Assembly (NCBI GenBank): GCA_035308145.1
Contig: DATGHD010000125.1
Span: 1-8,945 of the forward strand
From: Roseiarcus sp035308145
GTDB taxonomy: Bacteria; Pseudomonadota; Alphaproteobacteria; Rhizobiales; Beijerinckiaceae
Length of the DNA stretch: 8,945 nucleotides
Direction: 5' to 3'
Made by a program: the position numbers and the translations under genes. Under the pieces are notes generated by a model. The model saw only the letters and a program-made list of their open reading frames with translations, was not told the DNA's origin and ran no database searches. Of the stretch, positions 1-6,248 are shown in pieces. The stretch's first letter is position 1. Every line of letters begins with the position of its first letter.

Positions 1-58
1 GAGGCCGCGCGGCGGGGCAACCAGCTCAGGCTCATAGAGGCGACAGCAGAGTTCTATT

Positions 59-319
59 TTGTCCTGGCTCAAACACATCTGAGACCGGCGCTGATTTCAG
101 CGCCACGCTTTCATTGATTGCTTGGCGAGCATTTTGCGCGAGATGAAATCGAACTCAAGGACGACCGCGTAGCGGTCGCCGCCAGAGGCGGTCAACCAAA
201 GGGCAGACGCCCTTTGGTTGATCCTTGACTTTGATCCCATCTCGCGCCTTCGCTCCGCCATGCAAACAATGAGAAAATCTGCCCACAGTCGGAGTCTCAT
301 ATGGTGTGAGCCAGGACAA
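59..319. mobile_element. Foldback / MITE-like element with long imperfect inverted repeats
   Basis: The ends are perfect 13-bp inverted repeats: TTGTCCTGGCTCA at 59-71 and TGAGCCAGGACAA at 307-319. Symmetry continues inward. GAGAC (81-85) pairs with GTCTC (294-298), 112-127 pairs with 256-271 at 14 of 16 positions, and 136-161 pairs with 222-247. The left arm also holds a local hairpin, GGCGCTGA/TCAGCGCC, at 87-104 that the right arm lacks. No ORF in the element resembles a known protein. Size, terminal repeats and lack of a transposase suggest a non-autonomous foldback or miniature inverted-repeat element, but no clear target-site duplication is visible (flanks end in TT and begin with TT). 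It ends 8 bp from the stop codon of the gene at 328-1098, so it may also act as that gene's terminator. The folding is seen directly; mobility is inferred. Confidence 0.55.
136..247. repeat. Core of the foldback element: predicted four-way junction of nested hairpins
   Basis: The basal stem 136-161/222-247 has 22 Watson-Crick pairs and one G-T pair out of 26. Inside it three hairpins follow with no unpaired base between them. They are 162-178 (CGACCGC, loop gta, GCGGTCG), 179-191 (CCGCC, loop aga, GGCGG) and 192-221 (TCAACCAAAGGGC, loop agac, and its exact complement). All arms are perfect. Either strand, as single-stranded DNA or as RNA, could adopt this cloverleaf-like form. It is not a tRNA: arm lengths and conserved bases do not fit. 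Confidence 0.7.
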
Positions 320-327
320 TTTCTTGA

Positions 328-1098
328 TTATAAGTTGGCCGCACCGCCTCTCACGTGCGTCAACTTTAGGCGGAGCGCGCGAAGGGCTTTAAAAATTCGT
401 ATCAACCAGTCTGGTGATCCCAGGTATTGAGATGCTTTGACGAGACCGTCTAAGTGGCGCGTACGGAAAGCTTCGTCGGTCCAGTAGTCCTGACTTGCAT
501 ATGCGGCGAGATAGCGATCGGCCTGGTCGCGAATTTTGGCGCCATTGGGAAGCTTGGCTGCAAATGCGCGCTCGCGACGGAAGCAGGCCGCCTCTACCCG
601 AGAACGCAACTCCTCCTGATAGCCGATGCCGCGGCGCCACAATCTCGCATGAGTCGCCTCATGAACGATTGTCGACGCAATTTCCTCCGACGACTTTGTT
701 TCATCGAGGACATATCGCGGATCAAGCACGCATGCCCAGATCGAGGAGTCGAAATGCGCAAGACCTCCAGGGGTTACTTGCACCCAAATGCGCTCGAGAT
801 CGCGGATGAGGCGCTGGTATAGCCGCCGATCGTACGTCTTGATGACGGAAAGAGCTTCCTCGGCGCGACGCAGACCCGGTTCGGGTTTGTCCTCGAAACT
901 GCCGACCCACAATCCATCGATGCGCCGACCGACGGACCAGCGCAACATGAACCTCGTCATAAAATGCGGACGCTTGTCCTGATGTTTCTTTCGACGGTCG
1001 GTCATGAGGCGTAGTCTGGCCGATTGGATCAATAGATAAGCGCGGCGGACTGCTACGTTCGCATCGAGAAGGAGCGGCTCAATTACCGCATGAGGCAT
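328..1098 (-). CDS. Putative HExxH zinc metallopeptidase-like protein, family not recognised
   Basis: This encodes 256 residues. The clearest motif is IVHEATHARLW, with HEATH at about 146-150, the HExxH signature in which two histidines bind zinc and the glutamate acts as general base. About 20 residues later, Glu169 in RVEAACFRRE is a plausible third ligand, as in gluzincin-type enzymes. The surroundings are helical and Arg-rich. There is no signal peptide or clear membrane segment, so a cytoplasmic protein is expected. The ATG at 1098 opens the frame, but no good ribosome site precedes it; Met32 and Met47 are alternatives. Upstream lies a 9-bp inverted repeat (1149-1177) that could be an operator, and downstream the foldback element. 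The next gene upstream also encodes a metallopeptidase-like protein on the same strand, 109 bp away, but the two sequences are not obviously related. Coding status is fairly sure; substrate and function are unknown. Confidence 0.7.
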   Translation of the reverse strand: MPHAVIEPLLLDANVAVRRAYLLIQSARLRLMTDRRKKHQDKRPHFMTRFMLRWSVGRRIDGLWVGSFEDKPEPGLRRAEEALSVIKTYDRRLYQRLIRDLERIWVQVTPGGLAHFDSSIWACVLDPRYVLDETKSSEEIASTIVHEATHARLWRRGIGYQEELRSRVEAACFRRERAFAAKLPNGAKIRDQADRYLAAYASQDYWTDEAFRTRHLDGLVKASQYLGSPDWLIRIFKALRALRLKLTHVRGGAANL

Positions 1099-1148
1099 GA
1101 ACGAACCGTATAACCGCAGGCATGGGCCATGCGTCTTGGTTGTTCTTT

Positions 1149-1177
1149 AATTGAGTCTTTGCAAATCCGACTCAATT
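1149..1177. repeat. Perfect 9-bp inverted repeat upstream of the HEATH-motif gene
   Basis: AATTGAGTC (1149-1157) and GACTCAATT (1169-1177) are exact complements separated by 11 bp. The centre-to-centre distance is 20 bp, about two helical turns, which suits a dimeric regulator. The repeat lies about 50 bp before the ATG at 1098 and about 30 bp after the stop at 1208. It could therefore be an operator for the downstream gene or a weak terminator for the upstream one. No T-run follows on the minus strand, which favours an operator. Function is inferred. Confidence 0.4.
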
Positions 1178-1207
1178 TGAAGCTCGCCGCCGGCAGGCCT
1201 TCGCGCC

Positions 1208-2221
1208 CTAAGTCACGTCGGCCGGGATATAGGGCGCCAACATCGGCTGACTCGCGATAAGCCTCTCGCGGCCGATCGCCGTATGCGTGCTGAACAGCGC
1301 GTAATTATCCGCGTTATGCATGCGTTGACGATGCGGCAGACGCATCGCGCCGTCGCGATAGCCGCCGGGCGCGTCAACGATCTCGCTGGCATTGGTCTCG
1401 TCATCGACGAAATGATACAATTCGTGCATCAGGATGTGGGCGAAATGATCCTGCGGCCGGGCGTCGATGCCGTCGCAGAGATAGATCCGGAGCGGCGTCG
1501 TTCCGTTGTTGCGCTTGTCCGATCCGGTTTGCCTCGGCGAATAGGCTTTGTATTCGGGATGGTTCCGCAAAGGATCGATATCGAAAATGGCCGCGCCGAA
1601 CGGACTGGGGCTCATCAGGACCGTATGAATACGGTTGATGGTGGTCCGGATAAAACTCAACTCATCGAGAATTTGGTCTTGCGGCTCCGATCCGAACGCG
1701 AAGTAGAGATCGGCGCGACGGTAGGCGCGCGCGTTCGAGTCGCTCAAAATGTCGTCGCTTCCGCCCGTGAGATGATCCATCGCGGCCTCGATGGCCCGTT
1801 GAGCCAGAAAAGCCGCCGAGTTCAACTGCGGCATGGTTGCGGAGACCCGGGCGAGCCGCGCCTTGCCCGATTGATCCAGCGCGGATCTTCGCTGATAGGG
1901 CGAGGATACATCGGTCAGGCGTCGGAACGCCGGCCCGTTCGGATCGATGCGATCGTCTTGAATCGCCAAGTTCTGCCGTTTCTGAAACGCGAGGATCGCG
2001 CCTCTCGTCAGAGGGCCGATCAGCCCGTCCTCGATTAAGAGCGGCGTCGGGCCGCCGTCTTGCGGCGTCACGCCGTTGAGCAGTCTCTGTATCGTCAGAA
2101 CATCCGCGTGAAAGTTCGCGCCGCCTTGGCCGACTGAACTGACGATCTTCGTGGCGTTCCCGCCGCTTAAGTGCAGATTGCAGATCAAGCAACCAGTGTT
2201 GGTGACCGCGCGGACCATCAT
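1208..2221 (-). CDS. Putative M35-like (aspzincin) metallopeptidase with peptidoglycan-binding-like domain
   Basis: From the ATG at 2221 this is 337 residues. Residues 37-103 resemble a PG_binding_1 fold (VLTIQRLLNG, then DGLIGPLTRGAILAFQKRQNL), usually a cell-wall-binding module. The C-terminal part has MHELYH (HExxH at 266-270) and, 35 residues on, HNADNYALF. That pairing matches aspzincins of the lysine-specific/deuterolysin type, where the Asp (here Asp305) is the third zinc ligand. The likely role is protein cleavage, perhaps at the cell wall or against foreign proteins. No convincing signal peptide is visible; the N-terminus has Cys11 and Cys14 in GCLICNLH. The frame extends to a TTG at 2296, but GAGG lies 9 bp before the ATG at 2221, followed immediately by a second ATG. 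The gene is isolated between non-coding stretches, with no chaperone or secretion gene beside it. Domain calls are fairly secure; role is inferred. Confidence 0.75.
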   Translation of the reverse strand: MMVRAVTNTGCLICNLHLSGGNATKIVSSVGQGGANFHADVLTIQRLLNGVTPQDGGPTPLLIEDGLIGPLTRGAILAFQKRQNLAIQDDRIDPNGPAFRRLTDVSSPYQRRSALDQSGKARLARVSATMPQLNSAAFLAQRAIEAAMDHLTGGSDDILSDSNARAYRRADLYFAFGSEPQDQILDELSFIRTTINRIHTVLMSPSPFGAAIFDIDPLRNHPEYKAYSPRQTGSDKRNNGTTPLRIYLCDGIDARPQDHFAHILMHELYHFVDDETNASEIVDAPGGYRDGAMRLPHRQRMHNADNYALFSTHTAIGRERLIASQPMLAPYIPADVT

Positions 2222-2302
2222 GGCGCATAACCTCGAAGGGCAGCGATACGCGAAGCGCTCAGCGCAACTGGGTTTTAAAAAGAAGCCGCCTCTCAATTCT
2301 CG

Positions 2303-2324
2303 AAAAGCGCGACTTCCGTCGCGC
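2303..2324 (-). terminator. Probable Rho-independent terminator of the petABC operon
   Basis: Read on the minus strand, GCGCGAC, loop GGAA (a GNRA-type tetraloop) and GTCGCGC form a perfect 7-bp GC-rich stem followed directly by TTTTC. It lies 243 nt past the petC stop and about 80 nt before the ATG of the M35-like gene. It would separate the two transcription units. The T-run is short. Confidence 0.55.
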
Positions 2325-2329
2325 CGGGC

Positions 2330-2368
2330 AGGCGTCGAGGCGCCGGCAAGAACAAGCGCTCGACGCCT
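2330..2368. repeat. Inverted repeat next to the petABC terminator
   Basis: AGGCGTCGAG (2330-2339) and CTCGACGCCT (2359-2368) are perfect 10-bp complements with a 19-nt loop. On the minus strand this hairpin comes 5 nt before the terminator stem. It could stabilise the 3' end of the pet message or form part of a small 3'-end-derived RNA. There is no further evidence for either. Confidence 0.45.
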
Positions 2369-2566
2369 AGCGAGTTGGAAAGACGATTACGGTCTGCCGC
2401 TGGCGCGATCGGCGCGCGGCGCACTGGGCCATCGGATTCTCAATTTGAATCGCGGCGGATTTCAGAAACTGAACGCCAACGCCACGGGCCTTCATTCCAA
2501 GCAATGGCGGCTTGCGCCCCCTCGCCAAGAAGCCAGTTCACCTGAAGGTCCGAGGCGCCAGCCCCT

Positions 2567-3547
2567 CTAATGGACCTTTTCCCAAACCCGCTTCTTGGTG
2601 AAGTAAAGCAGGACCGAGAGGACAATCAGGAAGACCATGACGCGCAAGCCCGTCTTCTTGCGCTCAGCCAACGTCGGCTCGGACGCCCAATAGAGGAAGG
2701 AGACGACGTCCCTCGAATATTGGGGCGTCGTGGCCGGCGTCCCATCCGTATATTCGACCTGGCCGTCGCTGAGCGGCTTCGGCATCGCGATCTGGTGGCC
2801 GGGGAAATAGAGATTCCAGTTCAGGTCGTCCGGCTTGGTGTAGCCGTTGAGGATTGCAAAGACGTAGTCGGCGCCGACCTCTTGGTACTGATCGAAGGGG
2901 AGCGCGGCGAAGACGAACCAGGGGAAGCCCAGCTCATATTTGCGCGCCTTGACGAGGGTCGACATGTCGGGCGGCTCCTTGCCAAGAGCCGCAGCCGCCG
3001 CTTCGGGATTAGGATAGGGGCCGGGGATGAGATCGGATGGGCGGCCCGGCCGCTTCGTATATTCGCCCTTGTCGTTCGGCTCGGTCTCCGTAACGGTGTA
3101 GGTCGCCGCCAGGGCCTTGACCTGGGCCTCGCTGAAGCCAGGCCCATCGGGATCGCTTAAGGTGCGGAACGGAATGCTCAGCGTATGACAATTGGCGCAG
3201 ACGTCATGATAGACTTTGAAGCCGCGTTGCAACTGCTGCTGATCGAAAGTTCCAAAGAGGCCTGAGAAGCTCCAGCTTTGCCGGGTTGGCGAGGGCTGCC
3301 CTTCGCCGGCCTCTGTTGGCGGGGTCGAGCTTGCTTGCTTTTCGTCGCCGGCTGACGTCCCCGGGGCTGTTTGCGCCGGGGCGGCCGCGGGCTGAGCAGG
3401 CGCCGCGGCGGCCGGTTGAGCGGGCGCGGCGGGCGCCGGCGTCGCGGCGGGCTGCTCATCGGCCGCCCGAACGAGCGTCGCGCCCGCAAGCGCCGCGAAG
3501 GTTGCCGCGGCCGCCGAGGCGAGGGCGATTTTCCTGAAGCGCGTCAT
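2567..3547 (-). CDS. petC: Cytochrome c1, haem c subunit of the bc1 complex
   Basis: Cytochrome c1 takes electrons from the Rieske centre and passes them to soluble cytochrome c; its haem domain faces the periplasm. The 326-residue product starts with a classical signal peptide (MTRFRKIALAS..., cleavage near VRA-AD at about 29). The covalent haem site CANCH is at 117-121 and the likely sixth ligand is Met255 in GHQIAMPKPL. A single C-terminal membrane anchor spans about 300-316 and ends in Lys/Arg-rich residues. The family is usually nearer 250-290 residues. The excess is a low-complexity Ala/Pro/Gln stretch at about 31-65, containing repeated APAQPAA units, between the signal peptide and the haem domain. 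The ATG at 3547 has GAGGGAA upstream at suitable spacing. The gene is last in petA-petB-petC, 30 bp after petB. It is a separate gene, not fused to petB as in the fbcH gene of Bradyrhizobium. Confidence 0.96.
   Translation of the reverse strand: MTRFRKIALASAAAATFAALAGATLVRAADEQPAATPAPAAPAQPAAAAPAQPAAAPAQTAPGTSAGDEKQASSTPPTEAGEGQPSPTRQSWSFSGLFGTFDQQQLQRGFKVYHDVCANCHTLSIPFRTLSDPDGPGFSEAQVKALAATYTVTETEPNDKGEYTKRPGRPSDLIPGPYPNPEAAAAALGKEPPDMSTLVKARKYELGFPWFVFAALPFDQYQEVGADYVFAILNGYTKPDDLNWNLYFPGHQIAMPKPLSDGQVEYTDGTPATTPQYSRDVVSFLYWASEPTLAERKKTGLRVMVFLIVLSVLLYFTKKRVWEKVH
3371..3427 (-). repeat. Ala/Pro-rich repeat coding for the cytochrome c1 linker
   Basis: Codons for residues 41-59 of PetC encode APAQPAA twice and a partial third copy. 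The DNA is very GC-rich and internally repetitive, so copy number could vary by slippage. Acidic or Ala/Pro-rich N-terminal extensions on cytochrome c1 are known in some alphaproteobacteria such as Paracoccus. The linker is probably flexible and periplasmic. Confidence 0.6.
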
Positions 3548-3577
3548 GTTCTTTTATTCCCTCGGATCGCTCGCTCG

Positions 3578-4852
3578 TCAGGCCGCTTTTTCCGCCGACG
3601 CAGCGCCGGCCTTCGCCGAACCGTCCTTTGTCCTTGCGAGAACCGCGTCCGCAATCGACGGCGGCAGCGGCTTGGTCGTTTCGAACAAGCCGAGCAGCGG
3701 CAAAACGATCAGGAAGAAGGCGAAGTAGCAGATCGCCAGGATGCGCGCCGCCAGCACATAGGCGTCATTGATCTCCTGCGAGCCGAGCCAGCCAAGGCCG
3801 ATGCAGACAACCACGAAAGCCCAGAAAAAGACGCGGAACACCGGCCGATATTTTGCCGATTTGATCGGCGAGGTGTCGAGCCACGGCAGGAAGGCCAATA
3901 GCGCGATCGCGCCGAAAAGGGCGATCACGCCGATCAGCTTGTTCGGGATGGCGCGGAGGATCGCGTAGAACGGCAGAAGATACCATTCCGGCACGATGCG
4001 CGCCGGCGTCTGCAGCGGATTGGCCTTGATGTAATTGTCGGCGTCGCCGAGAAAGTTCGGGATATAGAACACGAACCAAGCGTAGACGATCAGGAAGACG
4101 GAAAGGCCGAAGAGGTCCTTCAAGGTCGCGTAAGGCGTGAAGGCGACCGTGTCGCGCTCCACGTTCTTCACCTCGACGCCGTCCGGGTTGTTCTGGCCCG
4201 ATACGTGCAGCGCCCAGACATGCAGGCCGACGACGCCGGCGATCATGAAGGGCAAGAGGTAGTGCAGCGAGAAGAAGCGATTAAGCGTCGGGTCGCCGAC
4301 CGAATAACCGCCCCATAGCCAGGTCGACACGCTTTTGCCGACCAGCGGAATGGCCGTGAACAGGTTGGTGATGACAGTCGCGCCCCAGAAGCTCATCTGG
4401 CCCCAAGGAAGCACATAGCCCATGAAGGCGGTGGCCATCATCAAAAGGTAGATGATCACGCCCAGGATCCAGAGGACCTCGCGCGGCGCCTTATAGGACC
4501 CGTAGTAGATGCCGCGGAACATGTGCACATAGACGGCCAGGAAGAACATCGAGGCGCCGTTGGAGTGCAGATAGCGGAGCAGCCAGCCATAATCGACGTC
4601 CCGCATGATGTGCTCGACCGAATCGAAGGCCAAGGTCGATTCGGACGTGTAATGCATCGCCAGCACGACGCCGGTGACGATCTGCGCGACCAGCATGAAG
4701 GAGAGGATCGCGCCGAAGGCCCACAGGTAGTTCAGGTTGCGGGGAACCGGAAAGGCGACGAAGGATGAATGCACGAGCCCCATGATCGGCAATCGGCTTT
4801 CGAACCATTTGCCGAGCGCGCTTTTGGGGACGTATGTCGAGGTTCCGCTCAT
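3578..4852 (-). CDS. petB: Cytochrome b subunit of the bc1 complex
   Basis: This is the integral membrane core that binds haems bL and bH and both quinone sites, driving the Q cycle. The 424-residue length fits a full bacterial cytochrome b with both N- and C-terminal halves (about eight membrane helices). Haem ligands are His96 and His110 in one helix (YLHSNGASMFFLAVYVH) and His197 and His211 in another (SLHYLLPF...GLHVWALH). Each pair is 14 residues apart, as expected. The quinol-oxidation motif PEWY is at 288-291, and GYVLPWGQMSFWGATVITN near 145-163 is the conserved Qo-side segment. A short Ala/Lys-rich tail ends the protein. The ATG at 4852 has only a weak purine-rich site (CAGAGAAAA). 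It lies 65 bp after petA and 30 bp before petC in one transcription unit. Identification is secure. Confidence 0.97.
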   Translation of the reverse strand: MSGTSTYVPKSALGKWFESRLPIMGLVHSSFVAFPVPRNLNYLWAFGAILSFMLVAQIVTGVVLAMHYTSESTLAFDSVEHIMRDVDYGWLLRYLHSNGASMFFLAVYVHMFRGIYYGSYKAPREVLWILGVIIYLLMMATAFMGYVLPWGQMSFWGATVITNLFTAIPLVGKSVSTWLWGGYSVGDPTLNRFFSLHYLLPFMIAGVVGLHVWALHVSGQNNPDGVEVKNVERDTVAFTPYATLKDLFGLSVFLIVYAWFVFYIPNFLGDADNYIKANPLQTPARIVPEWYLLPFYAILRAIPNKLIGVIALFGAIALLAFLPWLDTSPIKSAKYRPVFRVFFWAFVVVCIGLGWLGSQEINDAYVLAARILAICYFAFFLIVLPLLGLFETTKPLPPSIADAVLARTKDGSAKAGAASAEKAA

Positions 4853-4917
4853 GATCTGATTTTCTCTGGGGCCGGGCGTCGGTCGTGAAGGGGCGTCTGG
4901 TAAGCGAGGCCGCCGCC

Positions 4918-5448
4918 TCAGCCGATCCTTATCTTGGCGTCGGAGAGGAAGGCGTATTCCGGAACTTCAAGATTGAGCGGGGCCGGCCCCTGACGAATCC
5001 GACCCGAAGTATCGTAAACCGAGCCGTGGCAAGGACAGAACCAGCCGTCGTATTTGCCCTGGTGGCCAAGCGGTATGCAGCCGAGATGCGTGCAGACGCC
5101 GACAACGATCAGCCATTCCGGCTTCTGGACGCGCTGGGCGTCGGTCTGCGGGTCGCGAAGATCGCTGAGCGGCGTAGCCGCCGCCTCGTCGATTTCCTTC
5201 TTGGTGCGATGACGCACGAAGACCGGCTTGCCGCGCCATTTGACGGTGAGAATTTGACCCTCGGCGACCGCGCCAAGATCGACCTCGGTTGACGACAAAG
5301 CGAGGGTCGACGCGTCGGGATTCATCTGGTCGATCAGCGGCCAGACGAGGGAAGCCGTCGCAACCGCGCCTGCCGCGCCCGTGGCGATGAAGAGAAAGTC
5401 TCTGCGGGATTGATCGACCGTCGCCGCGCCTGCCAAATGATCCCCCAA
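4918..5448 (-). CDS. petA: Rieske [2Fe-2S] iron-sulfur subunit of the bc1 complex
   Basis: The Rieske protein moves the first electron from quinol to cytochrome c1. The 176-residue product has both cluster-binding boxes: CTHLGC (Cys119, His121, Cys124) and CPCHG (Cys138, Cys140, His141). Cys119, His121, Cys138 and His141 ligate the cluster, and Cys124 and Cys140 form the usual disulfide. The N-terminus has a twin-arginine motif, SRRDFLF (Arg15-Arg16), before a single anchor helix at about 19-39, typical of Tat-dependent insertion with an uncleaved anchor. The start is assigned to TTG at 5448 because AGGGGA lies 6 nt upstream. The TTG at codon 5 is also possible, with GGGGGA just ahead of it. 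No ATG in this frame precedes the Tat motif. It is first in petA-petB-petC, so a non-ATG start here could limit complex assembly. Identification is secure; the exact start is less so. Confidence 0.96.
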   Translation of the reverse strand: MGDHLAGAATVDQSRRDFLFIATGAAGAVATASLVWPLIDQMNPDASTLALSSTEVDLGAVAEGQILTVKWRGKPVFVRHRTKKEIDEAAATPLSDLRDPQTDAQRVQKPEWLIVVGVCTHLGCIPLGHQGKYDGWFCPCHGSVYDTSGRIRQGPAPLNLEVPEYAFLSDAKIRIG

Positions 5449-5762
5449 AATTTGTCCCCTTCGCGCCTTCGCGTTCTCGCAAAGGCGCGGCGCGAGACGA
5501 GCTCAGCCCGAAGCGCCCAAAAAAACAATGATTTCGGACGCCGACGACGCCCCTGGCGATCAGTGCGATCCAACGTCGCGGTTTTCGAACGCGCCGTTGC
5601 CTCGACTTGCCATTTTTTAGGCTATTTCGCACCCTTCGCCGAGGTTGTCTATAGGCCGGGCTGCGGCCCAAAGGCGCGGCTTATCGTCAGGCCGAGGCGC
5701 GAGCGTTCGGCCCGGCAAATTGCTGCTTCCCCTTTTCTTCGCCAGGGCTTAGACGCGCTGGC
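5449..5762. promoter_or_regulatory. Divergent promoter region between petA and trmL
   Basis: This 314-bp gene-free stretch must drive petABC leftwards and trmL-hemF rightwards. A weak minus-strand candidate is TAGACA (5646-5651) with GAAATA (5623-5628) 17 bp away. A plus-strand candidate overlaps it: TTTCGC (5625-5630) and TCTATA (5648-5653), also 17 bp apart. If both are real, the two polymerases would compete for the same DNA. A GC-rich palindromic patch (GGCC...GGCC) lies near 5654-5670. No recognisable FNR, RegA or HemR-type operator was found. The region assignment is sure; the hexamers are guesses. Confidence 0.45.
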
Positions 5763-6248
5763 GTGACCTTCGTTCGGCCGCCGCTGCGGCTTGCTCTCTA
5801 TCAGCCCGACATCGCTCAAAACACCGGCGCGATGCTGCGCACCTGCGCCTGCTTTGGCGTTGGCGCGGCGATCATCGAGCCGGCCGGATTTCCTGTCTCG
5901 GATCGACACTTCCGTCGCTCCGGCATGGATTATCTCGCTCATGTGACGATCGAGCGGCACGCTTCGTGGCCTGCCTTCGAAGAATGGCGCCGCGCGGCCG
6001 GGCGCCGGCTGGTGCTGCTGACGACGCGAGGCGACCTCGCCCATTGGGACTTCGCCTTTGCCCCGAACGACATCATCTTGGTCGGCCGCGAATCGGCGGG
6101 CGTCCCGGACGAAGTTCACAAATCCGCCGACGCGCGCCTTCGTATCGCCATCGAGCCATCGATGCGTTCGCTCAATGTCAGCGTCGCGGCGGGCGTCGCG
6201 CTCGCCGAAGCGATGCGCCAGATGACTAAGGGAGAGAAATTCGGGTGA
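5763..6248 (+). CDS. trmL: tRNA (cytidine/uridine-34 2'-O)-methyltransferase, SPOUT family
   Basis: TrmL (formerly YibK) uses S-adenosylmethionine to methylate the wobble ribose of certain tRNA-Leu species in the cytoplasm. The 161 residues match the short, single-domain SPOUT enzymes. LYQPDIAQNTGAMLRTC at 12-28 holds the conserved NTG...R, and RRSGMDY at 51-57 is typical of the subfamily. GRESAGVP at 108-115 and RSLNVSVA at 135-142 form the knotted cofactor site. The start is GTG at 5763; the next in-frame Met (23) would remove the NTG motif. The ribosome site is weak (AGGG, rather far upstream). The stop overlaps the hemF start in GTGA. The tRNA substrate is inferred from the family. Identification is secure. 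Confidence 0.93.
   Translation: MTFVRPPLRLALYQPDIAQNTGAMLRTCACFGVGAAIIEPAGFPVSDRHFRRSGMDYLAHVTIERHASWPAFEEWRRAAGRRLVLLTTRGDLAHWDFAFAPNDIILVGRESAGVPDEVHKSADARLRIAIEPSMRSLNVSVAAGVALAEAMRQMTKGEKFG

Larger units (their letters stand above)
2222..2566. other. 345-bp gene-free region between petC and the M35-like gene
   Basis: No frame here gives a recognisable protein. The region holds a probable terminator for the petABC transcript (2303-2324) and a second hairpin just before it (2330-2368). The first 200 or so bases after the petC stop, read on the minus strand, contain an open stretch continuing DLQVNWLLGEG...IAWNEGPWRWRSVSEI. I do not recognise it; it could be a gene remnant or chance. If the terminator is the true end, the petABC message carries a 3' untranslated tail of about 240 nt. 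Confidence 0.5.

Noticed and set aside
136..247. tRNA or tmRNA-like cloverleaf
   Set aside because: Arm lengths do not fit and there is no TTCGA-type loop or CCA end.
97..300. Small minus-strand ORF (67 aa) across the foldback element
   Set aside because: It reads through the inverted repeat arms, so its sequence is set by the palindrome, and it resembles no known protein. Treated as accidental.
59..319. Integron attC site after the HEATH-motif gene
   Set aside because: The position after a stop codon fits, but the length is too great, the standard core sites are missing, and there is no integrase or cassette array.
1283..2038. Long plus-strand open frame (251 aa)
   Set aside because: Antisense to the M35-like gene, which has clear domains. 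It is Arg/Val-rich with no motif; a GC-rich shadow.
2151..2570. Plus-strand ORF (139 aa) in the gap next to petC
   Set aside because: Basic, Arg/Ala-rich, no domain, and no ribosome site I could credit. It crosses the terminator hairpins.
2440..2625. Minus-strand ORF of 61 aa overlapping the petC end
   Set aside because: Its start lies inside petC in another frame. The open part past 2567 is short and unrecognised; noted only as a possible remnant.
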